From Lachnospiraceae bacterium P6B14 (lineage in GTDB: Bacteria > Bacillota > Clostridia > Lachnospirales > Lachnospiraceae), in NCBI GenBank assembly GCA_000687695.1, contig JHWZ01000005.1, forward strand, positions 1 to 64,000: DNA of 64,000 nt, given 5' to 3'. The notes below the pieces were generated by a model that was given only the letters and a program-made list of their open reading frames with translations, was not told where the DNA came from and did no database searches. The position numbers and the translations under genes are program-made. This document shows, piece after piece, positions 30,153 to 38,057 of the stretch (positions are counted from its first letter, which is position 1; each line of letters opens with the position of its first letter).

Positions 30153-30638
30153 ATGAATCCAATGTTTATACAGTATAAAAAACTATCGGAAAATGAATTA
30201 GATCAGATCATAAAAATGAGAATAGATCAGCTGACGGAGGAGTATGTTTCGAGTGGCAGAACAGTACCGGAAGATGTAGATCTTGAAATGTCATTAATGG
30301 ATTTTTATAAACGGAACATGGCTGCCGGAACTTATGTATCGTGGCTTGCACTCGATGGGGATAAAATCATCGGAACAAGTGGGATGTCATTTGCAGAGAA
30401 ACCGCCGTATTTTACCTGCCCTACCGGGAAGCTGGGAGTTCTGTCCAGTATGTATACGGATCCGAATTACAGAAGGATGGGAATCGCTACCGAGCTTCTT
30501 GACAGAGTGGTAAAGGAAGCAAAGGATTATGGTTGCGGAACGATATATATCACGGCGTCGGATATGGGCGTAAAGCTTTATGAATCCTATGGATTCAGGC
30601 ATAACGGAAACTTTATGCAGTATGATATCAGCTTTTGA
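30153..30638 (+). CDS. GNAT-family acetyltransferase
   Basis: A 161-aa acetyltransferase with a clear motif A: GVLSSMYTDPNYRRMGIATE (R-R-M-G-I-A) and the end KLYESYGFRHNG. It follows the YczE-like gene by 14 bp with an AGGAGG site, so the two form an operon, closed by the terminator just downstream. Acceptor unknown. Confidence 0.9.
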   Translation: MNPMFIQYKKLSENELDQIIKMRIDQLTEEYVSSGRTVPEDVDLEMSLMDFYKRNMAAGTYVSWLALDGDKIIGTSGMSFAEKPPYFTCPTGKLGVLSSMYTDPNYRRMGIATELLDRVVKEAKDYGCGTIYITASDMGVKLYESYGFRHNGNFMQYDISF

Positions 30639-30660
30639 GTGAAGGGAGCAAATACATGAA

Positions 30661-30690
30661 AAGAGGGGACATCGTCCCCTCTTGTTTTTC
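30661..30690. terminator. Strong terminator between convergent genes
   Basis: Perfect 10-bp stem AAGAGGGGAC / GTCCCCTCTT with a 3-nt loop, followed by GTTTTT. The plus-strand GNAT gene and the minus-strand secreted-protein gene converge here. Confidence 0.85.
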
Positions 30691-30691
30691 G

Positions 30692-31390
30692 TCACTTTTT
30701 CACTTTAACATAGCAGACCCTATTGGTCTCCGGCAATCCTTTTATCATACAACTGATGATGCATGTGCCTTTTTTCTTTGCGGTGATAACACCGTTCTTT
30801 ACTGTAGCAACTTTCTTATTCGATGATCGCCATACAAATACAGGAGACTCCTCGGTGCCGTAAGTAACGGTGGGTTTCAACGTCTTTTTCTTTCCCTTTT
30901 TGATCACGATCTCAGTCTTGTTCAGTTTAAGTTCAGTGAGCTCGGTCGGGTCCACATACTTAGCAAAATCTGCTATGTCTACAAGTTTAATGCCTGTGAT
31001 TTGGCAAAATCCATTTAAATCCTCATAGATGTACATAAGCTCGTAGCTGTACACGGGGTTTGGAATAATGGCGCTTCTTTTGCAGAGGATGCAGTGGTTT
31101 GTCCCTGCCACAATCTGATAGCTGATATAGGCAATCGGTTTGTGGCTGACGCCGAGAATACCCATATTTGCATCCGAAACAAGCTGTCTGATCTTGTCCG
31201 TCACGGTGTGATCCTCAGCCTCGATCCATCCGCCGTCAGGCTGCGGTTCCTCCGGGCTGAATGTGCTCTCGGAAGGCGCTGTGGTTTCGGTGGTGGCTAC
31301 GGCCTTTTTGGGTGCTGCTCCACCGATCGTTACGAGTCCAAGTGCCAGTGTGAGTCCTAAGGATGCCGCCTTCATAGCTTTTTTCTTCAT
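30692..31390 (-). CDS. Secreted protein with cystatin-like motif and Ig-like (Big_2) domain
   Basis: A 232-aa exported protein. The signal peptide is MKKKAMKAASLGLTLALGLV and beyond. Residues about 70-145 contain YISYQIVAGTNHCILCKRS, then YELMYIYEDLNGFCQI. This has the Q-x-V-x-G core of cystatins and is shared with the lipoprotein at 62626-63033. Residues about 150-232 are a bacterial Ig-like group 2 domain (LTELKLNKTEIVIKKGKKKT, WRSSNKKVATVKNGVITAKK). I start at the ATG after GGAGGAAG, five codons into the longest frame. A role as surface or secreted protease-binding protein is possible but untested. Confidence 0.72.
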   Translation of the reverse strand: MKKKAMKAASLGLTLALGLVTIGGAAPKKAVATTETTAPSESTFSPEEPQPDGGWIEAEDHTVTDKIRQLVSDANMGILGVSHKPIAYISYQIVAGTNHCILCKRSAIIPNPVYSYELMYIYEDLNGFCQITGIKLVDIADFAKYVDPTELTELKLNKTEIVIKKGKKKTLKPTVTYGTEESPVFVWRSSNKKVATVKNGVITAKKKGTCIISCMIKGLPETNRVCYVKVKK

Positions 31391-31470
31391 ATTTTCTTCC
31401 TCCATATCTTTTGATTTTTTTGCGGGTTTTCCGCGCTTTCACATATAAGATGCGCGAGAGTATAAAAGTG

Positions 31471-31500
31471 TTGCAAAAAATATGGAAAATGGGATATAAT
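31471..31500 (+). promoter_or_regulatory. Promoter of the DUF4317 gene
   Basis: TTGCAA, 18-bp spacer, TATAAT, ending 33 bp before the start. Confidence 0.55.
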
Positions 31501-31533
31501 AATCAGGTAAACGAAAAAGGAGGCCGACAGTAA

Positions 31534-32667
31534 ATGATAAGAGGCGAGATAAACGAGATCAAATCTCTTTTTGATTCTATAGCGGACCAGGGTATCCGCC
31601 GGCTTGCGGGCTGTTATGTGAACGGTGAGAAGCAGAAGGTCAAGACCTTTAGCGTGCCATTCTATGAGATCCCCGAGGAAGAAATGCATAAATACTTAGA
31701 GATCTTTAGAAAGACGCTGTCCGGGACTCTCGGAAAAAATCTCCTTGATATGAGTTTCGTAGATCAGGGCGAAGAAGAGGAGTCGGTGGGAAAAGGTCTT
31801 CTGAAAAAAATGCTCCGCTCGGAGCTGGAGGACGAATCCGCGCTGGAAGATTTTTACAACAAGGTCATAGGGACGTACAACTATGTCGGAAATTATCTGA
31901 TCCTGGTTATTTTTCAGCCGTATGATGTTCCGGTTGTCACAACTGATGGTGTTGAACTCGACGATGCTTCGGACGAGGTGTACAACTACATCCTTTGCAG
32001 CATCTGCCCGATGAAGCTGACCAAGCCGGGGCTGGGATTCGATGATGATCTGGCGGAGATCCACACGCTGAAGCAGGTGTTCGCGGTGGAGCTGCCGGAG
32101 ACAGGCTTTTTGTATCCGGCCTTTAACGACAGAAGCGCCGATGATACAGAGATCCTTTATTCAAATAAAAAAGCAGATATGCTGCAGGATGCTTTTTTGG
32201 AAAAAGTGCTCGGAGTGCCTACGGAGCTCCCTGCAAAAGAGCAGAAGGAGGGCTTCAAGGAGTTTGTATCTGATGTCCTCGGAGATGAGGCCGACTTTGA
32301 GACGGTGTTGTCCATACAGGAGAACTTAAAGGAGACCGTACACGACATCAAAACGGAGTCCCCGGGAGGCGCGGTGTACTTTGACAAGGACACGATGAGA
32401 GATGTGTTTGAGCGAAGCGGAGTGTCCGAGGAGCGACTTCAGAGGTTCGACCGCAGGTTTGATGATCAGTTTGATATGGAGCAAAAGTTCTTCGCCGACA
32501 ATGTGGCGCCGACCAGAAGCCTCGAGGTGAGAAATAACAATATGGTGCTCCGCGTAAATACAAAGCACACGGATATCATAGAGGCACGGATCATCGACGG
32601 TAAAAAGTGCCTGGTCATCGAGGTGACGGACGACCTTACCGTAAACGGCGTGCCGGTTGAAGGATAA
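31534..32667 (+). CDS. DUF4317 family protein
   Basis: A 377-aa cytoplasmic protein of the DUF4317 family, typical of Lachnospiraceae and relatives: ADQGIRRLAGCYVNGEKQKV, VYNYILCSICPMKLTKPGLG, then TGFLYPAFNDRSADDTEILY. The function is unknown. It has its own promoter and an AAAGGAGG site, and cysK follows 24 bp after, perhaps co-transcribed. Length is normal. Confidence 0.85.
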   Translation: MIRGEINEIKSLFDSIADQGIRRLAGCYVNGEKQKVKTFSVPFYEIPEEEMHKYLEIFRKTLSGTLGKNLLDMSFVDQGEEEESVGKGLLKKMLRSELEDESALEDFYNKVIGTYNYVGNYLILVIFQPYDVPVVTTDGVELDDASDEVYNYILCSICPMKLTKPGLGFDDDLAEIHTLKQVFAVELPETGFLYPAFNDRSADDTEILYSNKKADMLQDAFLEKVLGVPTELPAKEQKEGFKEFVSDVLGDEADFETVLSIQENLKETVHDIKTESPGGAVYFDKDTMRDVFERSGVSEERLQRFDRRFDDQFDMEQKFFADNVAPTRSLEVRNNNMVLRVNTKHTDIIEARIIDGKKCLVIEVTDDLTVNGVPVEG

Positions 32668-32691
32668 AACAGATACACAGGAGAACAGGAA

Positions 32692-33624
32692 ATGATACAT
32701 AACAATATTCTGGAAGCAATAGGACATACACCGGTTATCAGGCTTTCACGCATGGTAGATGAGGACAGTGCTGAGGTCCTGGTAAAGTATGAGGGAGTAA
32801 ATATCGGCGGCTCGATCAAAACGAGAACCGCGTTCAATATGATCGAGGAGGCAGAGCGTGCCGGGGAGATATCACCTGATCACACGATCATAGTGGAGCC
32901 GACGAGTGGGAATCAGGGAATCGGTCTGGCACTCGTAGGCGCGGTCAAGGGATATCGCACGATCATAATCATGCCTGATTCCGTGAGCGAAGAAAGGGCG
33001 AGACTGGTCAGACACTATGGGGCAACCGTAAAGCTTATTCATGATGCGGGTGACATCGGAAAGGCCATCGACGAGTGCCTGCAGCTGGCGCTGAAGATGC
33101 GTGATGAAAATCCGGATGTGTACGTGCCCCAGCAGTTCGACAACCCGAACAATACGATGGCTCATAAAAAAGGCACCGTGCTTGAGATTTTTGAAGATGT
33201 GGAGGGCCCGATACACGGGTTCTGTTCAGGCATAGGTACCGGAGGGACGCTCACGGGTGTGGGAGAGGTCATCAAAGAAAAATATCCCGAATGCGAGATC
33301 TGGGCTGTGGAACCCGAAAAGGCAGCGATACTCGCCGGGGGCACCATTGGAACCCACATGCAGATGGGAATCGGTGACGGTATCATCCCGGGAATTCTTA
33401 ATCGTGATATCTATGATGAGATCTGCGTGATCACCGATGAGGAGGCGATCCATACATCAAAAGAGCTGGCGTCCAAGGAGGGTATCCTGTGCGGAATATC
33501 ATCAGGAACAAATGTCGCGGCGGCGCTGAAGCTGGCAAAAAAACTCGGTCGCGGAAAGACTGTTGTGACGATACTGCCGGATACGGGCGAGAGGTATTTT
33601 TCTACACCGTTGTTTACGGAGTGA
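32692..33624 (+). CDS. cysK: Cysteine synthase (O-acetylserine sulfhydrylase)
   Basis: Makes L-cysteine from O-acetylserine and sulfide, using PLP. The Schiff-base lysine is K43 in GGSIKTRTAF. The substrate loop is EPTSGNQGIGLALVG and the PLP phosphate loop GIGTGGTLTG; the end contains GISSGTNVAAALKLA. At 310 aa it is full length. The usual N-P-G-G-S-x-K-D-R motif reads N-I-G-G-S-I-K-T-R here, a small departure that leaves the lysine intact. It lies between DUF4317 and hslO with short gaps. Confidence 0.95.
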   Translation: MIHNNILEAIGHTPVIRLSRMVDEDSAEVLVKYEGVNIGGSIKTRTAFNMIEEAERAGEISPDHTIIVEPTSGNQGIGLALVGAVKGYRTIIIMPDSVSEERARLVRHYGATVKLIHDAGDIGKAIDECLQLALKMRDENPDVYVPQQFDNPNNTMAHKKGTVLEIFEDVEGPIHGFCSGIGTGGTLTGVGEVIKEKYPECEIWAVEPEKAAILAGGTIGTHMQMGIGDGIIPGILNRDIYDEICVITDEEAIHTSKELASKEGILCGISSGTNVAAALKLAKKLGRGKTVVTILPDTGERYFSTPLFTE

Positions 33625-33639
33625 GAGGAGAATCAGACA

Positions 33640-34515
33640 GTGAGTGATTACAGGATCCGTGGGACGGCGGCGGACGGACAGATCAGGTTTTTGGCCGCGA
33701 CCACGTGCGGAATAGTTGAAGAGGCGAGAAGCCGGCACAACACCAGTCCCGTCATGACGGCGGCGCTGGGGAGACTGATGACAGCAGGGCTTCTGATGAG
33801 CGCGGATATGAAAGGCGAGAAGGATCTTTTGACATTGCAGATCCGCGGAGATGGCCCGGGGCAGGGACTGATCGTGGCAGCGGACTCGCGTGGGCATGTC
33901 AAGGGCTATCCGATCGAGCCGCATGTACTCATCGGTCCAAATGATAAAGGGAAACTCGATGTGAGCGGAGCGCTCGGACACGGGACGCTCAGTGTGGTCC
34001 GTGACAGCGGATACGCGGAACCGTACTCCAGCCAGATCGAACTGATCTCCGGCGAGATCGCGGAGGACATAACATATTACTACGCTACGTCCGAGCAGAC
34101 ACCATCGTCGGTGGCACTTGGTGTTTTGATGAACAAAAATAACACGGTCGCGCAGGCCGGCGGATACCTCATACAGCTTCTGCCGGGAACGGACGACTCG
34201 GTGATAGATATGCTGGAGGAAAGACTGAAGGGGATCGATTCCGTGACGACACTTCTCCAGTCAGGGCGATCACCCGAGGACATCATCGAGGAGATACTCG
34301 AGGGGTTGTTCCCACAGTTTGCCGAGGAAAAGCAGGACGTGTCATTTTTCTGTGACTGCTCGAGAGAGAAGGTCGGCAAGGTGCTCATCAGTCTCGGAAA
34401 GAAAGAGCTGATGGACATGGTAAATGACAAAAAGCCTGTGGAGGTGCATTGCCATTTTTGTAATTCGAACTATATTTTTTCGATACATGAAATAGAGGAG
34501 ATCATCAAAAAATGA
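33640..34515 (+). CDS. hslO: Redox-regulated chaperone Hsp33
   Basis: Hsp33 is a cytoplasmic holdase activated by oxidation. At 291 aa it is complete: the N-terminal substrate domain (GGTAADGQIRF-like start, TSPVMTAALGRLMTAGLLMS, RGDGPGQGLIVAADSRGHVK) and the C-terminal zinc switch with FFCDCSREK and EVHCHFCNSNY (C-x-C ... C-x-x-C). It starts with GTG after GAGAGGAG, 15 bp downstream of cysK, and overlaps the next start by ATGA, so the cysK-hslO-cyclase genes are probably one operon. The pairing of cysK with hslO makes sense for thiol stress. Confidence 0.95.
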   Translation: MSDYRIRGTAADGQIRFLAATTCGIVEEARSRHNTSPVMTAALGRLMTAGLLMSADMKGEKDLLTLQIRGDGPGQGLIVAADSRGHVKGYPIEPHVLIGPNDKGKLDVSGALGHGTLSVVRDSGYAEPYSSQIELISGEIAEDITYYYATSEQTPSSVALGVLMNKNNTVAQAGGYLIQLLPGTDDSVIDMLEERLKGIDSVTTLLQSGRSPEDIIEEILEGLFPQFAEEKQDVSFFCDCSREKVGKVLISLGKKELMDMVNDKKPVEVHCHFCNSNYIFSIHEIEEIIKK

Positions 34516-35828
34516 AAGAAATTTTAATTGTCGGAACAATTGAAGATGATGTCAGACAATTAGAAGGAGAATTATCTGATACATACAGTTTTGTGGAGTT
34601 TGAGCAGATCAAGGAAGGTTTTATCCATCTTTTGGAGAACACCGGGCGCTATTCCGCCATTCTGATCGATCATCCTTCAAAGCAGAACGATGATGTAGTC
34701 GTGGTTATTGATTATCTCTCAGAGAACAGTCTCGGTGAGGATGCTGTTCCGGTGCTGATCTTCACGGATGAGGAGTATGCGGAAAATGACGTTACCTATC
34801 TCGGAGGTGCGGTGATAGACTGCATCGAGAGGCCGTTTATTCTTTCGGTAGTCAAAAACAGGATCAATAGAAGTTTTGAGTGGATCAACTCAATTTCCTT
34901 TGGAGGGTTCGCTCGGATGCTGAAGGCCTTACCTGCAAATGTGTATCTGAAGGATCGTTACGGTCGTTATGTTTTTTCAGCGCAGACCTGGCATCACCTT
35001 GATACCGGCGATGATCCGAACTGGTCTATCGTCGGAAAGACAGATCTTGATATCAGAAAAGATAAGGAAAACGCGAAAAAAGCTCTCGATTCTGACCTGA
35101 AGCTCATCGAGACGGGAGTCGGTAGCAACTATATCATTCAGGAGGGTACGGAGGATGATCCCGAGTACCTTCAGATCATCAAAGAGCCTCTTTTTGAGAA
35201 AAACGGCAAGACAGTAAAGGGCATCATCGCTCTTATAAATAATGTGACCGAGCAGGAACTGATGAGGCAAAAGCTCCATAAGCTTGCTGTCACGGATAAC
35301 CTCACCGGTCTCTATAACAAGGTTTATGCGGTAAATATGGCAAATGAGTTCGAGGGAAGAGAATACAGCTTAAAGGAAGGGGCTTCCTTTGCCATATTGT
35401 ATGCGGATATGAACCATTTCAAGCCCGTAAATGATACTTATGGTCATGAGGTCGGAGACGTCATTTTGAAGAAAATGGGCGAAAGGCTGAAGGAGCTTCC
35501 CGATGATTACATAGTGATTCGTATAGGAGGGGATGAGTTTCTCATTGTCCTCAAAAACGCCGGTGACAGGGATGAGATAATTGAAAAGGCTAAAGTTGTA
35601 CGGGATATTTTTAAGGAGCCCGTTTCTTATGAAGAATTGAGGTTTGAACTATCCGCGAGTATCGGTATTTCGCGGTTTCCGGATGATGGGACGGATACGC
35701 GATATCTGGTAAGATGTGCGGATGCCGCGATGTATGATGTGAAGAGAAGTGAGAACCGTGAAGATATCAGATTCTTTGAGCCGTATATGATGGAGATGAT
35801 GGAAAACGTAAAGCAAGAGCTGGATTAG
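34512..35828 (+). CDS. Diguanylate cyclase with receiver-like and PAS domains
   Basis: A 438-aa soluble signalling protein. Residues 1-125 resemble a response-regulator receiver (ILIVGTIEDD; D in SAILIDHPSK). Residues about 130-250 are PAS-like (LKALPANVYLKDRYGRYVFS, then LINNVTEQE). Residues 265-430 are a GGDEF cyclase: LAVTDNLTGLYNK, YADMNHFKPVNDTYGHEVGD and IRIGGDEFLIVL. The active-site GGDEF is intact, so it should make cyclic di-GMP from GTP. No R-x-x-D inhibitory site is seen just before it. It overlaps hslO by 4 bp. Confidence 0.92.
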   Translation: MKEILIVGTIEDDVRQLEGELSDTYSFVEFEQIKEGFIHLLENTGRYSAILIDHPSKQNDDVVVVIDYLSENSLGEDAVPVLIFTDEEYAENDVTYLGGAVIDCIERPFILSVVKNRINRSFEWINSISFGGFARMLKALPANVYLKDRYGRYVFSAQTWHHLDTGDDPNWSIVGKTDLDIRKDKENAKKALDSDLKLIETGVGSNYIIQEGTEDDPEYLQIIKEPLFEKNGKTVKGIIALINNVTEQELMRQKLHKLAVTDNLTGLYNKVYAVNMANEFEGREYSLKEGASFAILYADMNHFKPVNDTYGHEVGDVILKKMGERLKELPDDYIVIRIGGDEFLIVLKNAGDRDEIIEKAKVVRDIFKEPVSYEELRFELSASIGISRFPDDGTDTRYLVRCADAAMYDVKRSENREDIRFFEPYMMEMMENVKQELD

Positions 35829-35899
35829 GACACGTATGTGTGGCGGTAATCCACGTGAATAAAAACAGTCATAAAAATGCCAAGAAAGAGAGGTGTACT

Positions 35900-36292
35900 A
35901 TGGAAAAAGTAGCTAAGTTTTTGAAGGATGCGGAAACGTATTATCTGGCAACGGTTGACGGCGATCAGCCGAGAGTAAGACCGTTCGGCACCGTGAACAT
36001 ATTCGACGGAAAGCTGTACATCCAGACCGGAAAGGTTAAGGATGTATCAAAGCAGATTCATGCGAATCCGAAGGTAGAGCTGTGCGCGTTCAAGGATGGC
36101 CGGTGGCTGCGCGTGGCCGGCGAGCTCGTCGAGGATGAGCGTATCGAAGCCAAGCAGGCGATGCTCGATGCATATCCGTCGCTGCAGGGCATGTACAAGG
36201 CCGACGACGGAAACACAGAGGTGTTCTACTTCAAGGATGCCACTGCAACGTTCAGTTCGTTTACGGCCGCACCGGAGAGTTATAAGTTTTGA
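35900..36292 (+). CDS. Pyridoxamine 5'-phosphate oxidase-family flavin-binding protein
   Basis: A 130-aa split-barrel protein: VAKFLKDAETYYLATVDGDQ, then PRVRPFGTVNIFDGKLYIQT and NPKVELCAFKDGRWLRVAGE. These proteins bind FMN or F420-like flavins and are often oxidoreductases of unknown substrate. I start at the ATG after AGAGAGGTG, since the 20 upstream codons look non-coding. It lies alone, 71 bp after the cyclase gene. Confidence 0.88.
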   Translation: MEKVAKFLKDAETYYLATVDGDQPRVRPFGTVNIFDGKLYIQTGKVKDVSKQIHANPKVELCAFKDGRWLRVAGELVEDERIEAKQAMLDAYPSLQGMYKADDGNTEVFYFKDATATFSSFTAAPESYKF

Positions 36293-36347
36293 TCCCTTCG
36301 GCGTAAATCCGGATTTTAAGCCGCAACAAGAGTAATAAAATTCCCTC

Positions 36348-36376
36348 TTGACAAAACGAACAAATGTTCGTATAAT
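36348..36376 (+). promoter_or_regulatory. Consensus promoter with embedded LexA box
   Basis: TTGACA, 17-bp spacer, TATAAT. The spacer contains CGAACAAATGTTCG (36357-36370), a perfect match to the Firmicute LexA (DinR) operator CGAAC-N4-GTTCG. A repressor bound here would block polymerase, and DNA damage would release it. Confidence 0.88.
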
Positions 36377-36408
36377 AGTATTCCAACCACTTGGGAGGTG
36401 AGGGATAC

Positions 36409-36690
36409 ATGGCAAAAAGGGAATCGATTGATGTGATATGTCAACACTCAAAGGATGGCACAGTTATACCGCTAAAGATTCGTGTCCAGGATGACGATGG
36501 GGAGTATCAGGCTTACGCCATCCAGGGATTCGAAGAACAGGAGCGTCGCGGCGGAATCACGACGAAGGACGGTGTGTATATCAGCTCGCATGTGACGGTG
36601 TACGAGTGCAGGATTACGACATTCGGCTACAAGAGGCGAATCAGGCTCTATTACGATGAGCAGAGTGGCATCTGGTCGATGTGTGGGTAA
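36409..36690 (+). CDS. LexA-controlled small protein of unknown function
   Basis: A 93-aa protein beginning MAKRESIDVICQHSKDGTVI, then PLKIRVQDDDGEYQAY and ECRITTFGYKRRIRLYYDEQ. It looks like a small beta-barrel. I do not know a named family for it. The ATG follows GGGAGGTGAGGGATAC. A LexA box in its promoter makes it a likely member of the SOS regulon, probably acting in DNA repair or damage tolerance; that is inferred from the operator. Confidence 0.75.
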   Translation: MAKRESIDVICQHSKDGTVIPLKIRVQDDDGEYQAYAIQGFEEQERRGGITTKDGVYISSHVTVYECRITTFGYKRRIRLYYDEQSGIWSMCG

Positions 36691-36713
36691 AAAGAAACAC
36701 CGTCAATGTCCGT

Positions 36714-36742
36714 TTGACATTACCCCCATACCGTGATATGAT
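36714..36742 (+). promoter_or_regulatory. Sigma-A promoter
   Basis: TTGACA, 17-bp spacer, TATGAT, about 70 bp before the small secreted-protein gene. Confidence 0.7.
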
Positions 36743-36814
36743 ATACACCGTAACTCACATACCATATTTATGGTAAAAGCTGAAGCTATGTCGCATAGCG
36801 GATAGGAGGAGAAC

Positions 36815-37207
36815 ATGAAAAAACGTATACTCACACTGGTACTGCTGTTAGCGCTGGTTCTCGGACTGGCTCCGAAGACAACTACACTCGCAAAGACAGT
36901 CACAAAGATTAAGAACGGCGGGTATTCTGTTGAGTTCACATCTGCCAAGATCAAAAGCGGTAAGCTGGTGGTCAAAGGAAACGTGACAAACTGGGCGAGA
37001 GCAGCATCTACTCCGGAGTACTCCAAGAAAGGAACATTCAAATTCAAGCTTGCAAAGAACTGTGAGATCCTGGACGGATACAAGGATTCAGAGGAAGCGA
37101 TCACTGCAAAGCAGTTCAACTCTCTCTGCAAGGATCCCGATGAGAATCACAAAAGTATCGCGTTCATGGTATCGAAAAACAAAGTAACACTGGTTAGGTT
37201 CTGGTAA
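36815..37207 (+). CDS. Small secreted protein
   Basis: A 130-aa exported protein with signal peptide (MKKRILTLVLLLALVLGLAP) and a Lys-rich, beta-type mature part (KIKNGGYSVEFTSAKIKSGK, LVVKGNVTNWARA). It recalls the small Ig-like proteins of Clostridia, but I do not recognise a named family. GGAGGAG ribosome site and own promoter. A hairpin of the GCAGGCAG...CTGCTTGC type follows. Confidence 0.65.
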   Translation: MKKRILTLVLLLALVLGLAPKTTTLAKTVTKIKNGGYSVEFTSAKIKSGKLVVKGNVTNWARAASTPEYSKKGTFKFKLAKNCEILDGYKDSEEAITAKQFNSLCKDPDENHKSIAFMVSKNKVTLVRFW

Positions 37208-37230
37208 AACGCAGATTGACAAGATATGTA

Positions 37231-37260
37231 GGCAGGCAGTCCTGTGATGGGCTGCTTGCT
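37231..37260 (+). other. Hairpin related to the Rpn-unit terminators
   Basis: GGCAGGCAG...CTGCTTGCT, the same arms as at 18234 and 28535, but here without a clean T-run. It may act as a weak terminator between the two secreted-protein genes. Confidence 0.45.
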
Positions 37261-37289
37261 GTTATATTGCGGGAGAAACGGAGGAATAT

Positions 37290-38039
37290 ATGAAAAGAAG
37301 GATCTTAGCCTTGCTTATGGTCGCACTGCTGTGCGTAGGGTGTCTGCCCGAGGAAAATCGTGTGCATACAGTGTCGTTTGACGGACATGAGGATGCGTTC
37401 GAGTATGAGGACACACAGTACAAGGCCGGACAGAACGTCAAAGTATATTTCACGGCCGTAGGAACAGATACGGACTACAGCTTTTTTATGAACGGGAAGG
37501 AGATCGACCCGGAGTATGAAGGCGAAAAAGGTTACCGTATCGAGTTCGAGATGCCGGCGAACGACGTGGTGATCTCGTATCAGGCACATGGCTCTATAGA
37601 TCCTGCAGGTGAGGATGACGGTATGAAAAATGGTGGAGAAGATTTCGCGATGAATCCGCAGATGATACCCAGTCTCGTGATCGACGGAAAGTGGTATACC
37701 ATAGAGACGGAGGAGAACGCGACGGCCGGGGAATTTTTCAAAAAGGTAAGCGCAGGCGAGCTGCCGACGCTCACGATGACCGATTACGGTGAGTTTGAGA
37801 AAAATGCCGACCTCCCGTGGGAGTTATCTACCGACCTGGATACAAGGATGATGGTAGAGACGGGAGATATCGTACTGTATAAAGGAAAGACATTGGCGCT
37901 GATCTACGACATGAATACTGCAGACTACACGAAGCTCGGACGCCTGGAGATGACTCTCGATAAGAGAGACGAACTGAAAAAAACTCTGAAAGATAAAAAA
38001 GACATCAAGGTCGATGTGGTAGTCGAGTTTACTGAGTAA
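37290..38039 (+). CDS. Lipoprotein with cyclophilin-like domain
   Basis: A 249-aa lipoprotein: signal peptide with lipobox LLCVGC, so Cys18 would be lipidated. Residues about 25-100 form a beta-rich repeat domain (AGQNVKVYFTAVGTDTDYSF). Residues about 130-245 match the bacterial cyclophilin-like fold (VIDGKWYTIETEENATAGEF, LPTLTMTDYGEFEKNADLPW, TGDIVLYKGKTLALIYD). This fold is often a redox or electron-transfer partner in anaerobes and need not be a prolyl isomerase. The next gene starts 18 bp after, so the two may be an operon. Confidence 0.75.
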   Translation: MKRRILALLMVALLCVGCLPEENRVHTVSFDGHEDAFEYEDTQYKAGQNVKVYFTAVGTDTDYSFFMNGKEIDPEYEGEKGYRIEFEMPANDVVISYQAHGSIDPAGEDDGMKNGGEDFAMNPQMIPSLVIDGKWYTIETEENATAGEFFKKVSAGELPTLTMTDYGEFEKNADLPWELSTDLDTRMMVETGDIVLYKGKTLALIYDMNTADYTKLGRLEMTLDKRDELKKTLKDKKDIKVDVVVEFTE

Positions 38040-38057
38040 GTCCGGGAGGATATTTAT

